Source: Mytilinidion resinicola (Eukaryota > Ascomycota > Dothideomycetes > Mytilinidiales > Mytilinidiaceae). Taken from it: 64,000 bases of DNA. The position numbers and the translations under genes were made by a program. The first letter of the stretch is position 1. Each line of letters begins with the position of its first letter. The notes under the pieces were generated by a model, which saw only the letters and a list, made by a program, of their open reading frames with translations, was not told the origin of the DNA and did no database searches. The DNA is taken from contig NW_022985472.1 in assembly GCF_010093595.1 (NCBI RefSeq), positions 153,168 to 217,167 of the forward strand. Reading direction: 5' to 3'. Below are positions 51,582-60,747 of the stretch, one piece after another.

Positions 51582-52698
51582 ATGGTGTCTCTCAAGATCC
51601 CAGAGACCCAAAAAGCGGCCCAATACCACCGGAGCGACAACGCAATTCACGTCAACGAGATTCCGGTCCCGAAGCCTTTGTCGACAGATCTCCTGGTCAA
51701 GACGATATGCAGCAGCCTCTGCCGCTCCGACCTCATGAACTTCGAGCCCAACGACATCGGTCTAAAGCTGGAGTCTGACGTCCCCGTAACCCTCGGTCAT
51801 GAAGCAGCGGGCGTGATCGTCAGCGTAGGATCCGAGTGCAAAGGCTTTAAGATCGGCGACGAGGTCGGCTTTCTGCCTGCCACGAACTGCTGTTATGAGT
51901 GTGAAGGCTGTCAGATTCACCAGATGTGGTGCGAGAAGGGGTGCAAGATGCCCGGGCACGCCGCGGACGGGTTCTTCCAGGAGTACATCGCTGTGGATTG
52001 GCGGAATGCGATTGTGCTGCCACCAGAGCTGAGGGCGGTGGAGGCGGCACCGTTATTCTGTGCGGGGGTGACGAGTTATCATGGCATCGATGATTGTAGG
52101 TTGGCCGGGTTGAAGGAAGGAGAGTGGATGGCCATTATTGGGGTTGGAGGACTGGGTCACCTAGGTAAGTGCACTGTCTTCTAATACTCGATTAGTGGCT
52201 AACGGTATTTTTGTAGGTGTTCAATACGCCCGCGCCATGGGCTTCAAGATCATCGCCCTAGATATCAACGATATACAACTCGAGGAAGCAAAAGAGTGTG
52301 GCACTGACTACGCTATCAACACTCGCAGGGACAAGGACTACGCGAAGAAGGTAAAAGAAATCACGAAAGGCGGCTGCCATGCCGTCGTAAATTACACAAA
52401 CTCGAAAGCGGCGTACGAAAGCGCTACCGATTTACTGAGGATCAACGGCATTCTCATGGTGGTTGGATTACCACAGGAGCCGTTATCATTCAATTCGATG
52501 TTCCTTGCCCTGAGGAAATTTAGGGTCGTAGGCAGCTCGAACAAGATCCCAAGACTGCTTCCGGAATTCGTGGACTTCTCAGTGAAGCATGGCATCAAAT
52601 CCAAGATAGCCTACTATAAATTAGAGGAAATCAACGAGATGATTGATCTAATGAAGGAAGGAAAGTTTCGAGGAAGGGTTGCAGTCAAATTCGATTGA
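51582..52698 (+). CDS. Zinc-dependent alcohol dehydrogenase (MDR family)
   Basis: Two exons: 51582-52164 and 52217-52698, giving 354 residues. Catalytic zinc ligands are Cys in SSLCRSDL and His-Glu in TLGHEAAGVI. Structural zinc is bound by the four cysteines of CCYECEGCQIHQMWCEKG. The nucleotide-binding fold carries GVGGLGHLGVQYA, with the intron inside it, and IALDIND, whose Asp suggests a preference for NAD+. The end LMKEGKFRGRVAVKFD is usual for the AdhP-like group. It oxidises alcohols or reduces aldehydes in the c cytosol. It is the last gene of the oxidative cluster before the siderophore-type genes; membership of either set is possible. Confidence 0.88.
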
Positions 52699-52897
52699 GC
52701 AAGGTAGATTCATTAGAGTCCCAATATACTATATATTCACATGATCTATTCTTTCGTTGCCGAAGTCCACAAAAGTCAAGATGTATTGACGAAAAGTAGT
52801 TTTCAAGCTTGCGCACTCCCTACCCACCCTCTTTCAAGGCCCTCTTCCGTTATCTAAAGATATCAACTCACATATTCACATAATTCCACACCCATAT

Positions 52898-54839
52898 TTA
52901 CAATTTCGGACCTCCCCGCGCCAGTAAAGCTTCCCCTATCTGTGCAATCTCGAACTTTCTCACCTTTCCACTCCCAGTCAGCGGAATCTCGAGCGGGACT
53001 CCGTCGCGACCGAACCAGAAGATGTGGGCCGGAGTCTTATGCCGACCAAGTTTCATCAAGGTCCACTCCCTGATCGCTTCGTCGCTGGGTCGATCATCAT
53101 CCCTAGCTAGCAGAAATGCACCAACGACTTCACCATACTTGCGGTGCTTGAGGCCGACTACTACTGCGCGGGCGATAGCGGGATGAGCTGCTAGCCGCTC
53201 TTCGATCTCGATAGGGTAGATGTTTTCACCACCTCATCTGGTGTCAGTACTCGCCGAATTGGAGTCAGGATACGCTAGCACTGGTATAGGACGGAAGAGA
53301 AACAAAACATGAGCGAAACTTACCTCGGATGATAATGTCCTTGAATCGGCCAGTGATCTTACATCCACCACTCTCATCGAACACAGCCTCATCGCCTGTC
53401 CGCAGCCATACTGTACCGTCCTCGTCTAGCATCATCGTCTCTGCTGTCTTCTCCGGATCGCGCCAGTAACCCGCTTGCAGCTGATACCCAGCAATGCAGA
53501 GCTCTCCGCGCACACCAACCGGGACTGTTTTCCCATCACGATCCACGATCTTCGCCGTTGCGTGCGGCATCAGTGTACCGACTGTATTCAGCCTGTGCGC
53601 GAGTGGGTCGTCGTAGAAAGCATTGAAGCACGTTGGCGACGCCTCAGTCAGCCCATAACTGCTCGTAAACTCACGCATTCCCAAAGTTCCCAGCAGTCCT
53701 TCCACAATCGCTCGTGGTACCGGCGCGCCAGCTACGATACCCGTTCGTAGGCGTCCACTGGCGAAGCCTTCGGGGAGAACGTCGAAGACGGCGTCGAACA
53801 TTGCTGGAACGCCGTGGAGTGCTGTGCAGTCTTCTTCTATGAGCGCGGCGACGCAGGCGGAGGGGTCGAAGACTTCCGAAGGGTACACGATCTTGGTCCC
53901 GTGTGAGAGGGCGGCCAGCATGCCTAATACGAGGCCGAAGCAGTGGAAGAGCGGTGGTGGGCAGCAGAGGGTGTCAGAGGGAGTGAGGGCCATACGGGAG
54001 CCGATGAATCGGGCGTTGTTGGTCACGGAGCTATGAAGGGTGAGCGATGCTTCTAAAAAATTGCTTCTTTACAGTATTTGGATGTAGTTTTAGAGATGAA
54101 CGCTGCAAGAAAAGGGGAGTGCGCACTAATGTGTCAACATAGCTGCCTTCGGCCGGCCGGTCGTTCCACTCGTGAACTGCAAGTTGCAGACATCTTCCGG
54201 TCTCACTAGCACACTCAGCTCCAGTATCGTCTCCAAAGAAACCTCCAACCCAGCATCTATCAGCGCGCCATAGTCGCGGAATGGAGCCAGATGACCGCGT
54301 AGCAACATCACTTCTTCAAGCCTCTTTGGAGGATCCTCATGCAGCAGCTGAAGCAGTTCAGTATTATCGATATGCTTCCCGATTCTTTGCGTAGTAAGAA
54401 AGATTTTGCATTCTATACGCCTATCAGCCCAGCTCAAAGTCTCAACCTGATCCATCAACTCACCAACAAACTCTAGACCAGCCCTAACCTCTGCCTCCTT
54501 CCCTCCCCTCCCAAATAACACTAGAATCGCTCCTATTCGCCCGCACGCGAATACTAATGCGGCGAACTCCTCACTATCCCCAGCCATGACACCAACCCGA
54601 TCTCCTCTCCGCACTCCTAGAGCTACTAACCCTTTTGCTAGGGCCACGCTCTCCGCTCTCAGTCGTTCGAAACTCCATCTTGCGCCTGTCCACGGGAAGA
54701 CGAGAAACTCAGAAGATGCGAACCGGAGAGCTTGGAGGTCAAGGAGGGAGGCGAGGGTTAGGGAGAGGAGGGGTGGGTCGGATGGACCTATGAGAAGGGA
54801 GAGGGAACGGGATTCTACTGAGGGAGCTTCGGATGCCAT
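52898..54839 (-). CDS. sidI: AMP-binding acyl-CoA ligase, SidI-like
   Basis: Three exons: 54839-54127, 54030-53324 and 53232-52898, giving 584 residues, close to the size of SidI. AMP-binding signature: LQFTSGTTGRPKAAMLTHYS. Further motifs: PPLFHCFGLVLGMLAAL, SSYGLTEASPT, the ATP-binding YWRDPEKTAETM ... TGDEA, and GRFKDIIIRGGENIYPIEIE before the C-terminal lysine region TGSGKVRKFEI. SidI makes mevalonyl-CoA for fusarinine-type siderophores. The link to SidI rests on size, on overall likeness and on the SidA-like and SidF-like neighbours; another acyl substrate is possible. The protein ends in PKL, a non-canonical peroxisomal signal. An ATCTGATAA site lies 47 bp upstream of the ATG. Confidence 0.7.
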
Positions 54840-54885
54840 CCTGAAGGGTGCGGCGTGAATGCATCAAAGCAATGAAAGACAAGGA

Positions 54886-54894
54886 ATCTGATAA
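54886..54894 (+). promoter_or_regulatory. ATCTGATAA, iron-type GATA site
   Basis: Exact match to ATCWGATAA, the consensus reported for the siderophore repressor SreA. It lies 47 bp upstream of the acyl-CoA ligase ATG. Binding is inferred, not shown. Confidence 0.6.
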
Positions 54895-55235
54895 GATGGA
54901 ACGTGGTGATGAATCTAATCATATCTAGGTGCAGCAATCCACAGCGGCGAATTCTCCAGGCTTCATGACCTGGGTAGCTAACGGCTCGAGTTCCCTATCC
55001 AGCTCTTCCGGACGACACCGCTCTCGGCACTTCACTGCAACTACGAACCTGTCATCATGCAGGAGCGCAACTCAACCTAGCCAAATGTAAGCTAAAAATC
55101 CTTTCCTTGGAGAAGAAAGCATCTTGTCGCTACCGAGACGATGACATGGCTCGATCACCGTTCCTACTTCGGTTTCGACTCCACTAGTCTTGAATGTGCC
55201 GAGTACCCATTCCATTCACTCTCCCGAGCCGCGGG

Positions 55236-55244
55236 ATCAGATAA
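55236..55244 (+). promoter_or_regulatory. ATCAGATAA, iron-type GATA site
   Basis: Exact match to ATCWGATAA, about 400 bp upstream of the acyl-CoA ligase and 780 bp upstream of the SidA-like gene. Confidence 0.55.
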
Positions 55245-55380
55245 GATTGGGGGCACCCGGATTCCGCCGAAACATCTCCACTCGCCTGCCCTCGCTCGCG
55301 GGCCAAGAAAGCGCCCAGCGCCCCAGCCGCGCCATGTCCGCCCCCGGTAAACTCTACCCTGCCCACGGTGCAGGGAAAAT

Positions 55381-55389
55381 TTATCAGAT
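55381..55389 (-). promoter_or_regulatory. ATCTGATAA (minus strand), iron-type GATA site
   Basis: Reads TTATCAGAT on the plus strand, an exact reverse match to ATCWGATAA. Third site in the same divergent promoter. Confidence 0.55.
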
Positions 55390-56020
55390 CAGAATCCCAA
55401 GGGCATTAGCTTGGCGCCGTGTGATGAACCTACGGGTGCGCAAATTGGAAAGAGAGGGGACGATCTGGCGACTATCCCACCCATTTACGTATTGAGTTTG
55501 AACCGTCTCATCAGAGGACATCCCGTACACCAGGTCCATCTGGAAGGCCGCGCGCTGAGAACGACGGCATTGGCAAGACTACGTCCCACCGGTATCGAAT
55601 GAGGCCTCACCCTTGTGCCTCGGGGCCTGGCATGCATCATCGCTTTGGCAATTTCGAGCTTCCAAGACGGGATCATTTGTGTGACCGCAGCATATGCTTT
55701 AGTCTGGCGAACTCGCGGCAGCGCCGAGGTTCGGCGGGCTTGGGAGGTGGTACTGCAAGTTTGTATACCTCTTTTAAACGAGAGGATCGGAGCATTGCGT
55801 TGAAGTGGTCTAATACTAGGTTTTGGAGTGAGCGATGAAATGTGAGGGTTCAGGATATCATTACGGCTTTGGTAAGATGGTCGAAAAAGCGGTCGCTATC
55901 TGGGGTCTGGATTTCTTTTCTGGTAGAACTTCAAACTCTGCACTTTCTCGAGCTTCAAGTCACGCTTCTTCAAGCTTCAAATCACACTCCCACGAAGCCT
56001 CCTCCCATCAACCCACCACC

Positions 56021-57543
56021 ATGACCACCTCAACCCTCGCCCCCAACCACCCATCAGAACCCTCACCACTACCAGTCTACGACATCCTCACAATCGGCTT
56101 CGGCACCACCGCCCTCTCTCTCGCCGCAAACCTCGCTTCCACAAACCCCCAAAGCCCTCCAACGACCCTCCATCTCGAGACCAAACCTCAGTCAGCATGG
56201 TCCCCCGGCCCCTCCCTCCCATCAGCACACATGAGCACATCCTTCATCTCCGACCTCGTGACTTCCAACAACCCCCGCTCAAAATACACGTTTGTCAACT
56301 TCCTTTCTGCCCGCAACCTCCTCGTCGACTACACGAATCTGGGCCGTGTCCAACCATCCCGTGAGCTCGTGCGCGCGTATTTGCGGTGGTGTGGGGAGGA
56401 GCTCATTCGTGATGGGGCGGAGGTTAGGTTTGGGTACGAGGTGGTGGGGGTTGAAGCGCTTAAGGGGAATAGCGGAGCGGTTGAGGCTTTCAAAGTCCTC
56501 GCGAGAGCAGGGGAGGGGGTGGTGAAGGAATGGAGAGCGAGGAAGGTCGTGTACGCGATGGGCGTGCGACTTTTCATCCCTCCCACGTTGAGTGACTCAG
56601 GGGTGAGAGGGGCTGTAGTGCATGCGGCGGAGTTACGGGAAGAGCTTGAGAAGAGAGACAAAGAGGGTTGGAAGGGACGGGACGTCGCGGTTGTGGGTGG
56701 TGGGCAGCATGCTGCTGAGGTTACGGAGTACTTGAACTCGAAAGTGCCGCGGTACAAAGTCACCATTCTCATGGAAGAGCGACATTTCCGAGCGGATGAA
56801 GATACTGCTTTGTGGGTTACCCCTTTCCTCTTTCCATGCTCCATCAAGTCTATCGTTTTCACGAAGAAAAACGGGGTGTATTAGGAGGTGAAAGAACATG
56901 CTAACGCGATAACAGCACAACAACAACGTTACAAACCCCCCACGCCCTCTATCCGCCCGAGTTAATCAGAGGAAGAGTGCTACACGAGAGCACACCGTAC
57001 CCCACCGCCTCCGCGCCGCTACTGGATTCACTGTATGAAGCGCAGTATAACCAGCGAATCCCCTCTCGCCAGAACCCTAACCGCACCTCTACAACCCGCT
57101 TTTTCTCCTCCACTACAGTCACTGGCGCACGCCGGGACAACAACGGCAAGATCATTCTCTCAACTACCAGTGACGGGAGAGCGAGTGAGGAGGCGTTTGA
57201 TCTCGTTGTATCCGCCACGGGGTATAGACGACACAATTATGGCGCTCTTTTCGCCGGCCTGACCTCTATCTTAGACGGCATTGTTAGCGTGAATTGTGAT
57301 TATGCTGTAAACTTTCGCCGAGGGGTATTGCAAGAAGGCTGCGGGGTTTGGGTATTGGGCATGCTGGGAGGAAAGGGGGAAGATGATGTTGATGATGCGC
57401 TCTTCCGGATTTTGTGCGAGAGGTCGAGGAGGGTTGTTGCGAGTATGTTTGGAGACGAAAGGGTGGTTAAGGGGAAGCAGAGTGAGGTCAAAACAGTGAA
57501 GAGTAAGGAAGCAGTTCGGATTGAGGATCAGGCGAGGCTATGA
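56021..57543 (+). CDS. SidA-like N-hydroxylating (ornithine/lysine) monooxygenase, divergent
   Basis: Two exons, 56021-56811 and 56916-57543, join to 472 residues. The family is FAD/NADPH-dependent L-ornithine or L-lysine N-monooxygenases, the first step of hydroxamate siderophore synthesis. Evidence: ILTIGFGTTALSLAANL at the FAD site, HMSTSFISDLVTSNNPRSKY then TFVNFLSARNLLVDYTNLGR (counterpart of the SFLKDL, PRSPFTF and NL blocks of SidA), RAYLRWCGEEL, NADPH motif VAVVGGGQHAAEVTEYLN, RADEDTAF and VSATGYRRHNYG near the end. It differs from standard SidA at the first glycine motif and around the substrate loop, so the amino acid substrate is uncertain. It ends ARL, a possible peroxisomal signal. 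Chosen ATG 56021 follows a C/A-rich leader; 62 extra codons are open upstream but weak. Confidence 0.75.
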
Positions 57544-57738
57544 GGAGTTCCCAGCCTCATCTGTCGATTTTACGTAGTAGCGATGCTGCAAAGAGTGCAA
57601 AAGGAGTCTCTTGGTTGTACCGGCTGCCTCGATACTAGATCGAGTAGACTGTTACATGGGAATATTTCAAGTTTTTGAGACTATTCTCAAACACATGTGT
57701 TTTCTCTCCCCACCAAAATCATAAATCACAAACACCAC

Positions 57739-59181
57739 TCATAGCTTCGCAGGTAACCTAATCCCCGTCCCCCCAACCCATCCTCCCTGACTGTCCAGCG
57801 GACAAAGCTGGAAAAACCTCTCCCGCCCACACCTCATAAACGCGCTTCGCTTATGCGGCAAATCCACAAACTTCTCAATGCTAAATCCGGTCATAAGATC
57901 ATACGCCAAAACGCTCGCATTCTCCAGCTTCGGCTCACCAACGACGGCCATAGTGCGCGGGTCGTCGAGGAAGATGTAATGGATGAGACTAGCCCACCAA
58001 GCCGTCGCACGGTGACGACCGCGGAAGTTTGCGTTACCCACGAGCGAATGCCGTCCCCGGTCGAAGTCGTGAGGGGTGTAGTGGGCGCCCAGGTGGTCCT
58101 CCTGTTTCCGCATTAGCTCAACATCCTCGTCCTCAAGCGTCAATCCGAACGCCCACGGGCCACCAATGGCAAAGGCAAGAGGAAGGCGAGAGTGTTAACA
58201 TACCTTCGCCCAATAAATCTCAAAATATGCAAAGTAACTATCCTGAAACCTTGCCAACACAGCCACTTGATGCGCATCCTCATCCATCTTCCTAAGATAC
58301 TCCGTATGCTGCTCCACCGTTCCCTCCTCATTCCACCCCGCTGCAACCCGCGGATCGTTCTGCCATGTATGGAAGAGGTTCACATGCTCCACGCTTTTGT
58401 AGTCTAGCGCAACCATGCTGAAGTTCTCGTCTAGGTGCGGGATATACCGGCTATAGATCACGCTTCCTGGAGTGGGTTTGGCCGGGCGGCGGGGATGAAG
58501 CGTGTGCACTCTCGTAGACGGGAAGAGGGTGGTGAGGGTATAGGTTAGAGCGGCTTCGTTGGCGGTGAATCTCTGTTTCGAACCATCAGAGGATGGTAGC
58601 CAGGCGGATCCAGCGCCAAAGGGGGCACCGGCGCCTTGCCAGAAAGTAGCTCGCAGAAGTAAGAGCTCATCCGTTTTTGGTACTGGTGGCTCGTTACGGA
58701 GAGGATCTTGCTCTGGGTGGGCAATGGCGAGAGAAGTGGAGATGAGGGCGCTGCTGAGAGTGGTGCTAGAAGGGCCGTTGAGGGAGATGCGGACGGTTTC
58801 GAGCTCGGGGCGAAGGACGAATATGGCGTAGGAGAGGAGCCAGAATTGGGCGGGTGTTGGGGCGTCGGTGGAGCTCCAGGTTAGGTTTGTGGAAAGCGAG
58901 CGACGGGCGCGAGCCCATGCAGAGTTGTTGGAAGATAAAATCGCATCAGTACCTGGTGTGGGTTGAAGTGGCGTGAAGTAGAGGTCTGAGTTGTGCAATT
59001 GGAGCGGTGGGTCGGTCTCGTCTTTGTTGAGACCGATCTTAGGCGAGCCTTTGCGGACCTGGAGCAACTGGATGTCGCCGTCATGCTTTTCGGTTGCTGC
59101 GATGTGGTAGGTTGTGAGGTATGGATGCGGTAAACAGAGTTTCGCCAGTACTGTCTTGTCTTGGATCTCAGGCGCTGTCAT
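57739..59181 (-). CDS. sidF: Hydroxamate acyltransferase, SidF/AlcB-like (GNAT fold)
   Basis: Two exons, 59181-58204 and 58101-57739, join to 446 residues, near the size of SidF. The C-terminal GNAT domain is of the AlcB/IucB siderophore type: HVNLFHTWQNDPRVAAGWNE (H-x2-W-x-N-x2-RV), YFAYFEIYWAK across the intron to EDHLGAHY, DFDRGRHSLVG, WWASLIHYIFLDDPRTMAVV, and FVDLPHKRSAFMRCGRERFF. It transfers an acyl group from CoA to an N-hydroxylated ornithine or lysine. The C-terminus PAKL gives AKL, a canonical peroxisomal signal, as known for SidF but not for the cytosolic acetylase SidL. It is tail to tail with the SidA-like gene (195 bp). Three ATCWGATAA sites lie 480-660 bp upstream of its ATG. 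Confidence 0.82.
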
Positions 59182-59663
59182 TTTGAAGGCTGACAGAACT
59201 TTGCTGATAGAATGATAGCAAGATATTGGCTACGCTGTTGGGCTAAAGGAAATCAAGAACCGAGAATTCGTAACTGCCTCGGACACTCACACGAAGTTTC
59301 AATCGTACCAAAGCTCAATCCATGGTGTCATCAGGCCGTACCCAACTCACCGACAGCACTTTTCAGCTCTAACCCACACCGGCAGCCCACCTCATCCATC
59401 AACCGTCCCTCGCTCACCTCCGCGTCCCCACCCAAGAAAAAGCCCCCGCGTCACAAAGTTTTGTCCTCGTATCCAACGGTCTCTCGGCAGTCCTAATAAA
59501 ATGGCGTGCTCCCCAAGCATCCCCCAAGATCACCCCTCTCTTGGCCCTCATCGGCTACAACGCAGATGATCTGATCAAACCGCCCTCTTCACCGCGGAGT
59601 ATTTATGGGGCTGTTAGACCGGCGCTAGTCGCCCACTCGCCCCTGGGCGCATGGGAAGTGCGG

Positions 59664-59672
59664 ATCTGATAA
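59664..59672 (+). promoter_or_regulatory. ATCTGATAA, iron-type GATA site (left arm)
   Basis: Exact match to ATCWGATAA, about 480 bp upstream of the acyltransferase ATG. Confidence 0.6.
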
Positions 59673-59754
59673 CTTTATTCGCGCCCATCCCGTCCCTGGT
59701 CCACGCGGCGCACGCGCCCCGACATCGGCGCGCCCGGCCGCGGTTCCAATAAAG

Positions 59755-59763
59755 TTATCTGAT
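59755..59763 (-). promoter_or_regulatory. ATCAGATAA (minus strand), iron-type GATA site (right arm)
   Basis: Reads TTATCTGAT on the plus strand, an exact reverse match. Partner of the site at 59664. Confidence 0.6.
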
Positions 59764-59833
59764 CCGTTCATTTCCAGGATGCCGGCACCTTAGCGCTAGT
59801 GCTAATCGGAGGGTCATCCGTCAAGTCAGCTCT

Positions 59834-59842
59834 TTATCAGAT
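59834..59842 (-). promoter_or_regulatory. ATCTGATAA (minus strand), iron-type GATA site
   Basis: Reads TTATCAGAT on the plus strand, an exact reverse match. Third site upstream of the acyltransferase gene. Confidence 0.55.
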
Positions 59843-60747
59843 CAAATACCGCGGAAATGTGGGGGTTGATGTGGGCCTAGGGCATGCCGCAGCGTCCTGC
59901 GTGCGTGTGAGACTACAACCCCCCTGGGTTCTTTCATGACGAGGCATGCCAAAATGGTGTATTCGCGCGGTTTTCGATGAGTTGAAAGTTAACGGGTGTG
60001 GGCTGGTAGAGAATGCGTCTAGCTACTTTCCGGGTCTTTCCTTGCATATGCAAGGGGATCAGCGGTGCTCCAAAGCATAAAAAGCAGACTATGGTGTCCT
60101 GGCGCTTGGTGGCTTGCGTTGCTCCACCATTGTGTCGGTGGCTGCATGGCATGTTACATGTGTGGAGAGAAGGCCTCCTAGCGGGTGGTGGCTTGCTTCG
60201 CTTCGACTTTATTTTGGTAGCTGCATTGCGTATGTGGAGGAATACGACGTGGTTTTCCTTTTTCTCTTAGGTAGGTTCAAAGCTTCAAGAAATAGTGGAA
60301 GGTGGCAAAGTGATCATCGGAACGGAGACAGAACTGAGAGCGAAGTGTACGGTGGCTTGCGCTGCTTAGCCGTTGTATCCGAGCGTATATTGAAAGTTGC
60401 GCATTGCAGGTGTGGATTGTGAAGGCGGAATACGGAAGCGTAAGATATGTCCAAGAGTCTTGGTCCTTGGAAGACGTGACGTGTTTTTTCGAGGGAAAGA
60501 ATGTGAATTGCGTAATGCCTTAGTGTCAAGTGCTTTGCGGCGACCGTGATGGATTAAATTTAGGGGAGTATGGTGAAATTTTGCCGTTCCCGACGCTGGC
60601 ATAGAGAGAAGGTTTGTTTGGACTTTGAGTGTCCCTTTTGGGGCTCTCGAATCCCAGACGCGTTGAGTAGTTGAGGGAGCGAATAGTAATATTATGGGGA
60701 TATATAATTTGATGCATGCTTTTCGCCTTCAGTTATACTCACCATCC

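Larger units (their letters stand above)
54840..56020. promoter_or_regulatory. Divergent promoter region (acyl-CoA ligase / SidA-like) with three GATA sites
   Basis: 1.18 kb between divergent starts with no supported ORF. It holds three ATCWGATAA sites (54886, 55236, 55381), listed separately. The last 150 bp before the SidA-like ATG are C/A-rich, with tcaagctt-type direct repeats near 55950-55978. Confidence 0.6.
59661..59766. repeat. 19-bp inverted repeat built from two GATA sites
   Basis: Arms cggatctgataactttatt (59661-59679) and aataaagttatctgatccg (59748-59766) match at 18 of 19 positions as an inverted repeat with a GC-rich 68-bp spacer. Each arm contains an ATCWGATAA site. Confidence 0.75.
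59182..60747. other. Long intergenic region with GATA sites and short repeats
   Basis: 1.57 kb with no supported ORF. The left half holds three GATA sites and an inverted pair, listed separately, inside GC-rich DNA. The right half (about 60107-60420) has a loosely repeated motif ggtggcttgc ... ggtggctgcat ... atgtggag at 60107, 60185 and 60349. The ABC transporter ends at its right edge. Confidence 0.5.

Noticed and set aside
59560..59580. A seventh iron-type GATA site (gatgatctgatcaaac)
   Set aside because: The core ends GATCA instead of GATAA, so it does not match ATCWGATAA.
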